64,000 nucleotides of DNA from Chryseobacterium elymi (GCF_003385495.1 NZ_QNUH01000007.1:124001-188000), one strand, 5' to 3'; positions 27,187 through 37,768 are shown, numbered from the stretch's first letter. Numbers and translations are program-made. Notes: generated by a model not told the origin, from the letters alone.

Positions 27187-28141
27187 TAATACCTATGGTT
27201 TCTATTTCTTCAAGTTCAACTTTCTGGTGAAGATCCGTCCTGCTGTCATAATACATCAGTCCCGCATTGATATACATCAAATTGGAAAGTAATAATGAAG
27301 CAAGCATTGAAAATCCATAGAATATAAACAAAATGATTCCAGCTATTCCTGTAAAAGGGTTCTCTTCAAAACTCCCATTTGGTGCAGATGTAAGAAGTGA
27401 TCCATATACAAAGAACAAAGGAATAAATGTAAATACAGAAGTAATCATGTACATAATAACAAACATGATAATAGATGCTCCCCAATATTTCCAGTATGGA
27501 GATTTTTCGTTCCCGTTAGGATAAGAAAACTGGGATCTTATGGAATAACTCAGGCTTTCTATAAATCCTCTTTTTGTATTAAAATAATCATACATCAGAA
27601 ATGCTGAAACATTGAATGCTGTAGGATAAACAAGCAGCATCAGGAAGAAACCAATAATAATCAGCATCAATACATAAGAAAACCCCACCAGGATCATCAT
27701 TATGGGAAGCACGATAAACAGCATCCCTATACACATTTTAGCAATTCTTCCGGCATTTCGTTTAAAATCACCCAGAATCTCATCTGCCTTGATCTTTTGA
27801 GCTCCTTCAGTAATCCTTTTCAGATAGAAAACCGGATAGAGATAATTGACTATTCCCAAAAGGACAAAGAGTACAAAAACCAGTATTCCGGCAACGATCA
27901 GCATTCCTGCATTTTCTGAGAAATACCTTTCAAAATAATAGATTTCTCCACTGGTATTGGAACCGATAAGCTGTCCGAAAATTTCTTTAAAGCCAAAAAC
28001 AACTACAGCAACTGTTAAGATTAACAGCAGTCCGTTGATCAGAATATAGTTTTTAAAATAGTTCTTCCCATATAATTTGAAAAAATTAAAGCTGTCACTG
28101 ATGAAAGCTCCAAATTCTCTTTTTTTATAAAACTGCATCAT
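27179..28141 (-). CDS. Multi-pass membrane protein of the MoxR cluster (DUF4013-like)
   Basis: Integral membrane protein. The open frame reaches 28189, but the likely start is the ATG at 28141 (MMQFYKKREFGAFISDSF), which overlaps the end of the SpoIIM-like gene by 17 bases. About six long hydrophobic segments follow (for example ILINGLLLILTVAVVVFGF, MLIVAGILVFVLFVLLGIV, MCIGMLFIVLPIMMILVGF). The opening FGAFISDSFNFFKLYGKNYF recalls membrane proteins of the DUF4013/glycerophosphodiester-phosphodiesterase membrane-domain type. Its role is unknown; position and coupling tie it to the MoxR system. Confidence 0.75.
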   Translation of the reverse strand: MMQFYKKREFGAFISDSFNFFKLYGKNYFKNYILINGLLLILTVAVVVFGFKEIFGQLIGSNTSGEIYYFERYFSENAGMLIVAGILVFVLFVLLGIVNYLYPVFYLKRITEGAQKIKADEILGDFKRNAGRIAKMCIGMLFIVLPIMMILVGFSYVLMLIIIGFFLMLLVYPTAFNVSAFLMYDYFNTKRGFIESLSYSIRSQFSYPNGNEKSPYWKYWGASIIMFVIMYMITSVFTFIPLFFVYGSLLTSAPNGSFEENPFTGIAGIILFIFYGFSMLASLLLSNLMYINAGLMYYDSRTDLHQKVELEEIETIGINE

Positions 28142-29111
28142 GATGGTTGTGGTTATTATTTTTTTTATAAACCAATGAAGGATAAACAAAGTAGTAAAAT
28201 CCTATAATGGCAAGTGAACTGATTATTATAGCCAAATTTAGCATCAACGGCATTTTCAAAGCATGTCTGGTCACATAGCCTTCGATAATCCCTGCACAAA
28301 TGGTAAACGGAATGGTACTGAGGAATATCTTAAATGAGTCCTTAAATCCTTTTTTAAAGGAATTGAATCTTGAAAACGTTCTTGGAAACAGAATGCTTGC
28401 TCCCAAAATCAGACCACACATGGCTTCTACCACCATTGCAAAGATCTCGAAAACACCGTGAAGCCAGATTCCTCTTGCACTGTCTTTCAGAGCACCATAA
28501 TCATAGAAAAAATACTGAAAGGATCCCAGCATAACACTGTTGGAAAGCAGGGCAAACAATGTCCCTACTCCTCCCATAATCCCATAGATATATAATTTCG
28601 TCCCTACTCCAATGTTGTTGAAAATGATCCCAATTGTGCTTCCCCAGGTAGAACCGCTTTGATAAATTCCTACAGCATTACCTTTTTTAATGTTTTCTAT
28701 GGTCTCATTAACATAGTCTTCTCCAAGAATGATATTCGCAAAGTCTTTATCATAAGCTCCGGAAAGTACACCAATTGAGGTAAATAAAATGAAAAACAGA
28801 AAGGCGTACACAAGGTATCTTCTGTATTGATGTACCAGCAGGGGAACTTCTGTACTGAAGAAATAGATGAACCTGTTCTCTTCTACTCTTTTGGTTTTAT
28901 AGATCTTCTGGTATATCTGTGAAGACAGGTGATTCAGATATACTGTCGTATTGCTTTTAGGATAATAGGTCTGTGCAAATGAAAGGTCATTGATCAGGTT
29001 GATATACAGCGAAGACAGGTCATCAGGATTTTTTTTAATTTTACCTTGAATAACCTGTTCAATTCCCAACCATTTTTCTTTATTTTGTTTAATGAAATAA
29101 ACCTCTCTCAT
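28125..29111 (-). CDS. SpoIIM-like (DUF95) membrane protein
   Basis: Stage II sporulation protein M family protein of about 328 residues from the ATG at 29111 (MREVYFIKQNKEKW); a 12-residue longer form is open but would run into the RDD gene. The N-terminal 100 residues are soluble and helical, with about five to six membrane helices after that. Family motifs include FIFNNIGVGTKLYIYGIMGG-like text (GTKLYIYGIMGGVGTLFALL shortened), GIWLHGVFEIFAMVVEA and GAYDKDF. In non-sporulating bacteria SpoIIM proteins go with RDD proteins and MoxR/DUF58, exactly as here. It is the first gene of the minus-strand block. Confidence 0.88.
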   Translation of the reverse strand: MREVYFIKQNKEKWLGIEQVIQGKIKKNPDDLSSLYINLINDLSFAQTYYPKSNTTVYLNHLSSQIYQKIYKTKRVEENRFIYFFSTEVPLLVHQYRRYLVYAFLFFILFTSIGVLSGAYDKDFANIILGEDYVNETIENIKKGNAVGIYQSGSTWGSTIGIIFNNIGVGTKLYIYGIMGGVGTLFALLSNSVMLGSFQYFFYDYGALKDSARGIWLHGVFEIFAMVVEAMCGLILGASILFPRTFSRFNSFKKGFKDSFKIFLSTIPFTICAGIIEGYVTRHALKMPLMLNLAIIISSLAIIGFYYFVYPSLVYKKNNNHNHHDAVL

Positions 29112-29138
29112 AATTGTAAGGCTAAAATAATAAAAATT

Positions 29139-29888
29139 ATGTCTCAAATTGCGATAAATACCTCACAAAATGTAAATATTAAATTTAATATTGCCAGTGT
29201 TGGGGAAAGAATGCTTGCCTTCATTATCGATCTTTTGATAAAGGTTGCTTATACGGTCATTATATTTTATCTTTTCTTCAATATTTTTGATCTCGGATAT
29301 TTATTGGCAGGACTAGATCAATGGTCTGTCATGGCGGTTTATATTGTTCTTACATTTCCTGTTTATATTTATCCCGTTGTTTTAGAAAGTCTGATGGAAG
29401 GACAGACTCCCGGGAAAAAGCTGATGAAAATCCGGGTTGTAAAAATTGATGGTTACCAGGCTGGGTTTGGTGATTATCTGATCCGCTGGGTTTTCAGACT
29501 GATCGATACTTCAGCAGCCGGTGTTGTCGGCCTGATCTCCATGATTGTTTCTAAAAATAACCAGCGGCTGGGCGATATTGCTTCCGGTACTGCGGTGATC
29601 TCTTTAAAGAATAATATTAATATTTCCCATACCATCTTAGAAAATATTCATGAAGACTATGTTCCTTCATTTCCCCAGGTTATTGCATTAAGTGATAACG
29701 ATATGCGGATCATCAAAGATAATTACACCAAAGCTCTGAAAGTAGGCGACCGCCAGATCATCAGCCGGCTTTCTGATAAGATCAAAAGCATTTTAAAACT
29801 GGAAATAGATCCCAGGAAGATGACGGAGAGACAGTTTATCAATGTGGTGATTAAGGATTATAATTACTATACAGGGAAAGACAACTGA
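29139..29888 (+). CDS. RDD family membrane protein
   Basis: A protein of 249 residues from the ATG at 29139 (MSQIAINTSQNV); the open frame back to 29046 overlaps the divergent SpoIIM gene. The RDD domain begins ASVGERMLAFIIDLLIKV, with Asp and Arg of the family name replaced or kept in the usual positions (RMLAFIID, QRLGDIASGT). Three membrane helices lie within residues 20-150, and SLMEGQTPGKKLMKIRVV is highly typical. A hydrophilic helical C-terminal 90 residues follows. It is divergent from and functionally linked to the SpoIIM/MoxR block, with only 27 bases between the two starts. Confidence 0.9.
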   Translation: MSQIAINTSQNVNIKFNIASVGERMLAFIIDLLIKVAYTVIIFYLFFNIFDLGYLLAGLDQWSVMAVYIVLTFPVYIYPVVLESLMEGQTPGKKLMKIRVVKIDGYQAGFGDYLIRWVFRLIDTSAAGVVGLISMIVSKNNQRLGDIASGTAVISLKNNINISHTILENIHEDYVPSFPQVIALSDNDMRIIKDNYTKALKVGDRQIISRLSDKIKSILKLEIDPRKMTERQFINVVIKDYNYYTGKDN

Positions 29889-29892
29889 TATT

Positions 29893-30010
29893 TCAATGGT
29901 CAATTTTGCTTCGCAAGTGAATCGTTCAATTAGTAATGTTAAAAAAATACTTTCTGTACTTAATAAAGTTAAAAAATTGACTGCGAAGCAAATTCACAAT
30001 TGATAATTTA
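29893..30010. repeat. Inverted repeat with GCTTCGCA arms
   Basis: TTTGCTTCGCA (29905-29915) and TGCGAAGCAAA (29982-29992) are perfect 11-bp inverted repeats, extended on both sides by CAAT/ATTG-rich sequence (TCAATGGTCAA against TTCACAATTGA). It lies between the RDD gene and the small GNAT gene. It may end the RDD transcript, but there is no clean T-run. Confidence 0.6.
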
Positions 30011-30067
30011 TCATTAAAATCATCCTGTCGGTGCAATTTTTGCATCTTTAAAACAAAGCTTTGAATT

Positions 30068-30358
30068 ATGAGATTTGAAAACAATAAATCAGGAAACGGC
30101 GGTGTTCTAACATTGAACAATGAAATAAAAGAAGTCGGAAGACTTACCTATACTATTTTTCCGGAAGAAAATAAGTTTATTATTTCTTTTGTACTGGTAC
30201 ATCCGGAATTTGAAGGTCGCGGAATGGGAAAATATTTGGTTGAAGAAGCTATAAAATTTGCCCGGGAAAATAACTGGAAAGTATATCCTCACTGTTCTTA
30301 CGCAAGAGCCGTGATGACAAGAATGAGTGATGTAGATGATATTTTTCTAAAGAACTAA
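30068..30358 (+). CDS. Small GNAT-type acetyltransferase (NATD1/YidJ-like)
   Basis: A protein of 96 residues, the size of the minimal GNAT group (COG2388). It has the pattern GRLTYTIFPEENKFIISFVLVHPEFEGRGMGKYLVEEAIKF in outline; the acetyl-CoA loop is FEGRGMGKYLV, and the C-terminal element KVYPHCSYARAVM matches the family's conserved YPxCSY/W. Target unknown. Its last 12 bases overlap the end of the convergent glycosyltransferase gene. Confidence 0.88.
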   Translation: MRFENNKSGNGGVLTLNNEIKEVGRLTYTIFPEENKFIISFVLVHPEFEGRGMGKYLVEEAIKFARENNWKVYPHCSYARAVMTRMSDVDDIFLKN

Positions 30359-31318
30359 AACTTCATTTATCAGAATTTCCTCAATATCATCCGGATAATC
30401 TACTTTTAAATGATGGTCTGAAGCCACCCATTCCATGATTTCCTGAAGATTTAGCACTTTAGAATTTGAGACACCCATAAGATTTAAAGCACTAGCGTTA
30501 CATTCCTGCTCATACTGGTTATGAATAGGGATCACAAACAGTTTCTTATCCAGAAAAAGAGCTTCTGCGGGAGTCTCAAAACCTGCATTGCATAAAATGC
30601 CGTCACAGCTCTCGAAATATTTCAGATACTGAACCTCATCAATCGGGAAAACTTCTACATTCTTAACTTTAACCTGTGCTTTGCTGTGCTTGGAAAACAC
30701 TTTCCACTGTACAGGAATCTGTTTTAGAACTTTGATGATATTCTCATCTGCAAAGCTGGGAAGATAAACAAGATAATATCCTTTTTTATCCGGGTTGAGG
30801 TTCCGGATTTTATGCCTGATTACCGGTTTTTTGATCTGAGGATGGTAATTTTCAAAATGAAAACCAATTTTTCTTTCACTGGGAACATAATATTTAAGGA
30901 TCAGTTCACCCAGTAAATCTTTCTTTTCTGGTTTTGGTGTTTCCGCAAAACTCATGGAAGCCTGATGGCTCAGTTCAATCATTGGAAGCTTCTTCAGCTT
31001 ACTGGCCCAGCCAGTTAAAGGCTCATAATCATTAATGATCAGACCATACTGTGAAAGGTCCAGTTCCCGTATTGTTTTTACAGCTTCAAGAAATTTATTT
31101 TCGGTAAACGTTTTGCGATAGGATAAACCGCCTGTTTTATTATAAAGAAGAGAAATACCTCTATATTGGAAATTAATGTCAAAATCAGCCTTTAACTGCG
31201 ATTGATGACCACTGATTAATGTGTCAACCGAAGCATATTTTTTAAGGATGGGAATTATTTCCTGCGCTCTGGCAACATGCCCGTTGCCCGTGCCTTGAAA
31301 TGCATACAGTACTTTCAT
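30347..31318 (-). CDS. MurG/GT1-like glycosyltransferase family protein
   Basis: A protein of 323 residues with two Rossmann-like halves. The N-terminus has the nucleotide-sugar transferase glycine motif GTGNGHVARAQEI (near 10-22). The C-terminal half has CDGILCNAGFETPAEALFL, the UDP-sugar site motif seen in MurG and MGT-type transferases. No membrane helix is visible. It starts right at the stop of the LpxH-like phosphoesterase gene (TAA followed directly by ATG), so the two are co-translated and probably act on one envelope glycolipid or saccharide (inference). Confidence 0.8.
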   Translation of the reverse strand: MKVLYAFQGTGNGHVARAQEIIPILKKYASVDTLISGHQSQLKADFDINFQYRGISLLYNKTGGLSYRKTFTENKFLEAVKTIRELDLSQYGLIINDYEPLTGWASKLKKLPMIELSHQASMSFAETPKPEKKDLLGELILKYYVPSERKIGFHFENYHPQIKKPVIRHKIRNLNPDKKGYYLVYLPSFADENIIKVLKQIPVQWKVFSKHSKAQVKVKNVEVFPIDEVQYLKYFESCDGILCNAGFETPAEALFLDKKLFVIPIHNQYEQECNASALNLMGVSNSKVLNLQEIMEWVASDHHLKVDYPDDIEEILINEVLVL

Positions 31319-32143
31319 TTAAGAAAAATTAGTTACCATTTTCAGAAGCTCGGAACTGTCCATATCCTGGATCTCTTCTACTTCGTCGTCTTTAAGTGAA
31401 TCTTTGTGGTCATCATAATAAAATATCTTCCATGCTTTATCATGATATTCAAGAGCCGAGAGGTTTTCGATCCAGTCTCCTGAGTTTAAATAGGTACAGG
31501 ATCCTTTTTTAGTGATGACTTCGCGGATCTGAGGCTGGTGGATATGCCCACAGATTACATAATCATAATGATTGTCAATGGCCAGTTCGGAAGCAGTCAA
31601 TTCAAAGTCGCCGATATATTTAACAGCCTTTTTTACATTATTTTTGATCTTCTTGGAAAACGAATATTTTTCTTTGCCCATTTTCTCTAAAAACCAATTG
31701 ACAACATTATTGATGACAATCAGCAGGTCATAGCCTTTCCCGCCAAGTTTTGCGATCCATTTGGAATGCTGAACGGACGCGTCGAAAACATCTCCATGAA
31801 ATATCCATGTTTTCTTTTGATCAATATCAAGACAGATCTTATTGCAGACTTTTAGTTTTCCTAATTCAAAATCCGTAAACTTCCGGAACATTTCATCGTG
31901 GTTGCCTGTAATATAATAGACCTGTGTATTTTTAGTAGCTAATGAAAGTATCTTTTTGATCACTTTCAAATGAGGTTTAGGGAAGTAAGACTTTTTAAAC
32001 TGCCAGATATCAATAATATCACCATTCAAAACTAACGTTTTAGGCTGGATAGAATTGAGATACCGTAACAGTTCCTTAGCCTTACATCCATAAGTTCCCA
32101 AATGAACATCCGATATAACAACTAACTCAACGTTTCTTTTCAT
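31319..32143 (-). CDS. LpxH-like metallophosphoesterase (UDP-2,3-diacylglucosamine diphosphatase family)
   Basis: Calcineurin-like phosphoesterase. The metal-binding blocks are in order: ISDVHLG, NGDIIDIWQF, ITGNHDEMF, FHGDVFD and CGHIHQP. Start taken at 32143 (MKRNVELVVISD); a 4-residue longer form exists. Its length of about 274 residues exceeds E. coli LpxH (240), with a helical insert near 130-165 and an acidic tail. In lipid A synthesis LpxH cleaves UDP-diacylglucosamine; whether this paralogue does the same or acts with the adjoining glycosyltransferase is open. Confidence 0.82.
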   Translation of the reverse strand: MKRNVELVVISDVHLGTYGCKAKELLRYLNSIQPKTLVLNGDIIDIWQFKKSYFPKPHLKVIKKILSLATKNTQVYYITGNHDEMFRKFTDFELGKLKVCNKICLDIDQKKTWIFHGDVFDASVQHSKWIAKLGGKGYDLLIVINNVVNWFLEKMGKEKYSFSKKIKNNVKKAVKYIGDFELTASELAIDNHYDYVICGHIHQPQIREVITKKGSCTYLNSGDWIENLSALEYHDKAWKIFYYDDHKDSLKDDEVEEIQDMDSSELLKMVTNFS

Positions 32144-32200
32144 AGTTTTATACAAAGAAACTAATTGAAAGTTAACTATATATGAATGCTATGTTATTTT

Positions 32201-32941
32201 TTACAGTAAGTTCATCAGCTCATCTGTTATTTCCATATTATGATAAACATTTTGCACATCATCATCGTCTTCGAAACGCTCAAGCATTTTCATATTGGCT
32301 TTGAACTGCTCTTCATTTACTTCTTTGGTGTTGTTCGGAATTCTCTGAAGTTCTGCGCTCTTTGCCTCAATTCCTAATTCGTCTAATTTATGTGACAGTG
32401 AACCGAAATCTTCAAAAGCCGTAGTAATCATTACTTCATCCTCATCTTTTTCCACATCTTCAGCACCCCCATCAATCATTTCCATTTCAAAATCGTCCCA
32501 ATCCATCTTAATCTGAGCCAGATCCAGACTGAAAATTCCTTTTCTGTCGAAAATGAAAGCTAATTCGCCATTCTTACCAAGGTTACCATCAAACTTGTTG
32601 AAAATGGCTCTTACATTGGCAACGGTTCTGGTAGTATTATTAGTCGTACATTCAACAAAGAAGGCAACACCACCCTGTCCGTATCCTTCATAAGTAACTT
32701 CTTCGTAGTTTTCCGCATCAGCACCACTTGCTTTTTTGATCGCTCTTTCCACATTGTCTTTGGGCATATTTGCACCTTTGGCATTCTGGATACATCTTCT
32801 TAAAGCAGGATTGGCTTCAGGATCTGTACCTCCTGCTTTCACTGCCAGCGCAATATCTTTACCGATCTTAGAGAATGTTTTGGCCATTTTATCCCATCTG
32901 GCCATTTTAGAAGCTTTTCTATATTCAAATGCTCTTCCCAT
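32201..32941 (-). CDS. YebC/PmpR family protein
   Basis: A protein of 246 residues of the YebC family, variously described as a transcriptional regulator and, more recently, as a factor aiding translation of difficult proline stretches. The N-terminus has MGRAFEYRKASKMARWDKMA, with the Bacteroidetes form of the usual AGHSKW start. NIERAIKKASG-like text occurs as NVERAIKKASGAD, and YEGYGQGGVAFFVEC is conserved. Acidic stretches lie in the C-terminal half. It is a single gene downstream of the OmpA terminator. Confidence 0.93.
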   Translation of the reverse strand: MGRAFEYRKASKMARWDKMAKTFSKIGKDIALAVKAGGTDPEANPALRRCIQNAKGANMPKDNVERAIKKASGADAENYEEVTYEGYGQGGVAFFVECTTNNTTRTVANVRAIFNKFDGNLGKNGELAFIFDRKGIFSLDLAQIKMDWDDFEMEMIDGGAEDVEKDEDEVMITTAFEDFGSLSHKLDELGIEAKSAELQRIPNNTKEVNEEQFKANMKMLERFEDDDDVQNVYHNMEITDELMNLL

Positions 32942-32982
32942 TTTAATTTTTAAATTTTCAACAAAATTAACTAAAAGTCAAC

Positions 32983-33015
32983 AAAAAAAAAATACCCCCA
33001 AAAAATTGGAGGTAT
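32983..33015 (-). terminator. Strong terminator of the OmpA-type porin gene
   Basis: On the minus strand ATACCTCCAA and TTGGGGGTAT form a 10-bp stem (one G-U) with a TTTT loop, followed by ten T. This is the cleanest intrinsic terminator in the window, which fits a highly expressed gene. Confidence 0.85.
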
Positions 33016-33035
33016 TAATTATTTAGAAAAATTAA

Positions 33036-34520
33036 TTATTTTCTCTTTTTAACTACTTTTTTCTTAGCTGTAGATTTTTTAGTAGCTTTTTTCACTGGAG
33101 CATCTTCGTAATCTTTTTTCTTGATTGCGTTCCACTCGTTAGCATCTTCAACAGCAGTTACGATAACTTTTCTATCAGCTTGTCTTTCAGCATCAGAAGC
33201 TTTTTCAGAAACTGTAGCTTTAGTTTCACCAACTCCGATTGATTTAAGAGAACTAGCATCAACACCTCTAGCTTCTAGAGCAGATACTACTGAAGCAGCT
33301 CTTTGTCTAGAAAGTTTCAAGTTGTACTCAGCAGCACCTTTAGCATCAGTTTGACCTTCAACTAAATAGTTACCTCCATCAGTTTTGATGATTTTAGCAG
33401 CGTTGTCTAGTTTTGCACTAGATTCTGGTCTGATAGTCGCTTTATTGAAGTCAAAGAAGATACCTTTAAGTGCCTCTGTAGTTTCAATAGCAGTTTGTTT
33501 CTTAGGCTTAGGACATCCGTTGTATTCTGGAAGACCTGGAACTGTAGGACAAGCGTCATCTTTATCTAAGATTCCGTCACCGTCTGTATCTGGCCAAGGA
33601 CAACCGTTGTTTTCAGCAGGACCTGCAACTGTAGGACAAGCATCATCTTTGTCGATAACACCGTCACCATCTGTATCTGGCCAAGGACAACCGTTGTTTT
33701 CAACTGGACCAGCTACATCTGGACACTGATCGTCTTTATCTGGAACTCCGTCACCGTCAGTATCAGGACATCCTTGGAATTCTGGTAAACCAGGAGTATC
33801 TGGACAAAGATCATCTTTATCTAGGATACCATCCTTATCTCTATCTCTGTTACCAAATCTGAATAAGATCGATGCAGAAGCTTGCCAGAAGTTAGCCACT
33901 GTAGATTTGTCACCTGGAGTTGATACATAATCTCCCTGAACACCAAGACCGAAGTTCTTAGTTACCCAGAAGTTAGCACCAGCACCTGTAGCAAGTGCAA
34001 AGTGATTAGCTTTACCATTTTCGTTACCACCATCTCCATTAGAAACAGATTCACCTTTGTAATCGTTTCTTGGGAAAGTAAGAGCAGTGTAGTCATGTCT
34101 TAGATAGTTAGCACCAACTCTCAAATATGGATCGAACCAAGATTCTTCATTCCATAGAAGACCAGCTGCTTTAGCCTGGAAACCAAGACCTGTCATTAGG
34201 AAAAATTCTTTTCCCATGTTAAATCTCTGATTATCAACATTACCTACGGAAGTCTGCCAGTCAATAACTAAACCTTTACCGATGTTTCTAGCAACTGTTA
34301 ATTTAGATAATGGAGGTGTAATAGAGAAGTTGTTCATGTTGAACATCGTCTTCGTTAAATTATTAGCAGAGAACGTGTTACTGAATTTTGTCTGCGCTGC
34401 CTTGTGGTTTTCCGCATGAGCACCAACTCCGATCAACCACGGATTATTGGTAGTCTGCGCAAAGACAGTAGAGGCAACAGTAAGCGCCAATGCTGAAATT
34501 CCTAATTTTAGATTTTTCAT
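33036..34520 (-). CDS. OmpA-family outer membrane protein with thrombospondin type 3 repeats
   Basis: Major-porin type protein of 494 residues. A signal peptide (to FAQ, residue 22) is followed by an eight-strand-like barrel to about 225. Four calcium-binding TSP type 3 repeats of the DxDxDGxxDxxDxCP type follow (about 230-335). The peptidoglycan-binding OmpA domain has FFDFNKATIRPES, EGQTDAKGAAEYN and LSRQRAASVV. The tail after it is strongly basic (KKATKKSTAKKKVVKKRK), which is unusual for an OmpA end. Codon use looks very uniform, as expected of an abundant protein. A promoter-like TTG-N20-TTATTTTG lies upstream and a strong terminator downstream. Confidence 0.92.
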   Translation of the reverse strand: MKNLKLGISALALTVASTVFAQTTNNPWLIGVGAHAENHKAAQTKFSNTFSANNLTKTMFNMNNFSITPPLSKLTVARNIGKGLVIDWQTSVGNVDNQRFNMGKEFFLMTGLGFQAKAAGLLWNEESWFDPYLRVGANYLRHDYTALTFPRNDYKGESVSNGDGGNENGKANHFALATGAGANFWVTKNFGLGVQGDYVSTPGDKSTVANFWQASASILFRFGNRDRDKDGILDKDDLCPDTPGLPEFQGCPDTDGDGVPDKDDQCPDVAGPVENNGCPWPDTDGDGVIDKDDACPTVAGPAENNGCPWPDTDGDGILDKDDACPTVPGLPEYNGCPKPKKQTAIETTEALKGIFFDFNKATIRPESSAKLDNAAKIIKTDGGNYLVEGQTDAKGAAEYNLKLSRQRAASVVSALEARGVDASSLKSIGVGETKATVSEKASDAERQADRKVIVTAVEDANEWNAIKKKDYEDAPVKKATKKSTAKKKVVKKRK

Positions 34521-34597
34521 AGAATTAAATGATTAAATAATTGATAATGCAAAATAAATATAATTTTTCTTTATATACAAAGTTTTTTGAATGATTT

Positions 34598-35056
34598 TTA
34601 ACTTTTCTTTAATATTCTGTCCAGGTTACGTTTATTTTCTCTATCTTTTATCGCCTCCCTTTTATCAAAGAGTTTTTTCCCTCTACCAAGCGCAATGAGC
34701 ACCTTTGCTTTACCCTTGTCCGTGATATATAGTTTAAGAGGTATAATTGTGTTACCAGCATCCTTTAACTTTTTTTCAAGTTTCTGCAATTCTTTTTTGT
34801 GCAACAGCAATTTCCGTTCCCTTTTTGTTTTGTGATTGTAAAAAGTTCCCAATTTATACTCATCAATCATCATATTAATAATGTATAACTCCCCATCAAT
34901 AAACTGACAGAAGGATTCTGTAATAGATGCTTTGGACGAGCGTAAAGATTTTATTTCTGTACCCGTCAAAACCATCCCTGCTTCAAATTCTTCAAGGATT
35001 TCATATTCAAAACGGGCTCTTCTGTTTAATATACTTACTGTTTTTTCGATCTTCAT
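34598..35056 (-). CDS. smpB: SsrA-binding protein
   Basis: Binds tmRNA and brings it to stalled ribosomes. Its 152 residues are typical. The family features are the start with NRRARFEYEILEEFEAGMVLTGTEIKSLR in outline (core GMVLTGTEIKSLR), FINMMI-type strand as YIINMMIDEY, and the basic C-terminal KRNLDRILKK that enters the decoding centre. It is divergent from the ABC-F gene, another ribosome factor, across a 190-base gap. Confidence 0.97.
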   Translation of the reverse strand: MKIEKTVSILNRRARFEYEILEEFEAGMVLTGTEIKSLRSSKASITESFCQFIDGELYIINMMIDEYKLGTFYNHKTKRERKLLLHKKELQKLEKKLKDAGNTIIPLKLYITDKGKAKVLIALGRGKKLFDKREAIKDRENKRNLDRILKKS

Positions 35057-35174
35057 TGTAAAAAATTCGTGATTATACTGATTGGGTTACGTTCAATCTT
35101 CATTAAACCGCCTCTTTGGGACTTCGCTCTATTTATTTTATTAATGAAATATAGAAAAAATACCCCATATTTAA

Positions 35175-36869
<1,695 letters not shown>

Positions 36870-36901
36870 TTTTTTAAGATCACATTAAATTCACGATAAA
36901 G

Positions 36902-36935
36902 AAAATTCCTCAAAGACAACTTTGAGGAATTTTTC
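36902..36935. terminator. Bidirectional terminator between ABC-F and M48 genes
   Basis: AAAATTCCTCAAAG (36902-36915) and CTTTGAGGAATTTT (36920-36933) form a perfect 14-bp stem with an ACAA loop. T-rich ends on both strands let it serve both convergent genes. Confidence 0.8.
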
Positions 36936-36955
36936 TATTTTAAATGAAGATTGAA

Positions 36956-37768
36956 TTATTTGGTAAGCTTCGTCTTAGGAATAGCAATCGTTCCGGGATC
37001 TTTCCATAAACCGTCTTTCTCTGCCCTCTTCTTGATCGCCTGTGCTCTTTTTTCACTGTCAGGATGAGAATTGAACATTTTCTCAAAACCGGTCTGAGTG
37101 CTCCCCTCTGAAAGCAAAGCCAACTTTTTAAATGCAGAGTACGCCCCTACTACATTATAATTATTAGCTTTCATAAAATCATAAGAGTAAGTATCTGCCT
37201 CGGATTCCTGTTTCTTGCTGTGTGAAGCATCCAGAAAAGCATTGGCCATCTGCCCTACCTGACTATCAGATAATGTTGCTACAGTCCCTGATGCTGATGA
37301 TGCAGCATCCAGTGCTGCTGCTTTTAAGTAAGCAGATTTAATGGCATCTTTGGTGTCCTGATTCTTTACATGTCCGATCTCGTGTCCGATTACTGCTAAT
37401 AATTCATCATCCGTCATGATATCCATTAATGAAGAAAATACGCGAACACTTCCGTCTGCACATGCAAAAGCATTAATATCCTTTACTTTGTAAACTTTAT
37501 AGTTCAAAGTAAGCCCGTCCTGAGATTTGTGTTTTCCGAAAAGCTTGTTAAGTCTTAGTGTATAAGGATCTTTAGGTCCTGCAACCGGATTGTTCTTGTC
37601 CATCCAGTCAACAGATTCTTTTGACAGTTTCACTGCGTCTTCATTGGTAAAGGTAAGGGCTTTTGCTCCTTTTGAAACAACGCCTGCCGCTTTTCCAAGA
37701 TTAATTTTCTGTGCCGATACAGCATTTATAGCGCCTAAGAATAAAAGGCAGAGTGTAATTTTTTTCAT
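36956..37768 (-). CDS. M48 family zinc metallopeptidase
   Basis: Exported or periplasmic zinc protease of 270 residues, related to the Oma1/BepA/YggG group. A signal peptide ends near SAQ (residue 20). The zinc motif is VIGHEIGHVKNQD, with the third ligand Glu in QESEADTYSYDFM. The segment GSVRVFSSLMDIMTDDELLAV, written here in part as SLMDIMTDDELLAV, precedes the site as in YggG homologues. The C-terminus has MFNSHPDSEKRAQAI, the usual peptide-binding end. It stands alone, divergent from recJ. Confidence 0.92.
   Translation of the reverse strand: MKKITLCLLFLGAINAVSAQKINLGKAAGVVSKGAKALTFTNEDAVKLSKESVDWMDKNNPVAGPKDPYTLRLNKLFGKHKSQDGLTLNYKVYKVKDINAFACADGSVRVFSSLMDIMTDDELLAVIGHEIGHVKNQDTKDAIKSAYLKAAALDAASSASGTVATLSDSQVGQMANAFLDASHSKKQESEADTYSYDFMKANNYNVVGAYSAFKKLALLSEGSTQTGFEKMFNSHPDSEKRAQAIKKRAEKDGLWKDPGTIAIPKTKLTK

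Noticed and set aside
33570-33830. Regularly spaced near-identical DNA repeats, CRISPR-like at first sight
   Set aside because: They are in frame and encode TSP type 3 calcium-binding repeats of the porin; no spacers or cas genes.
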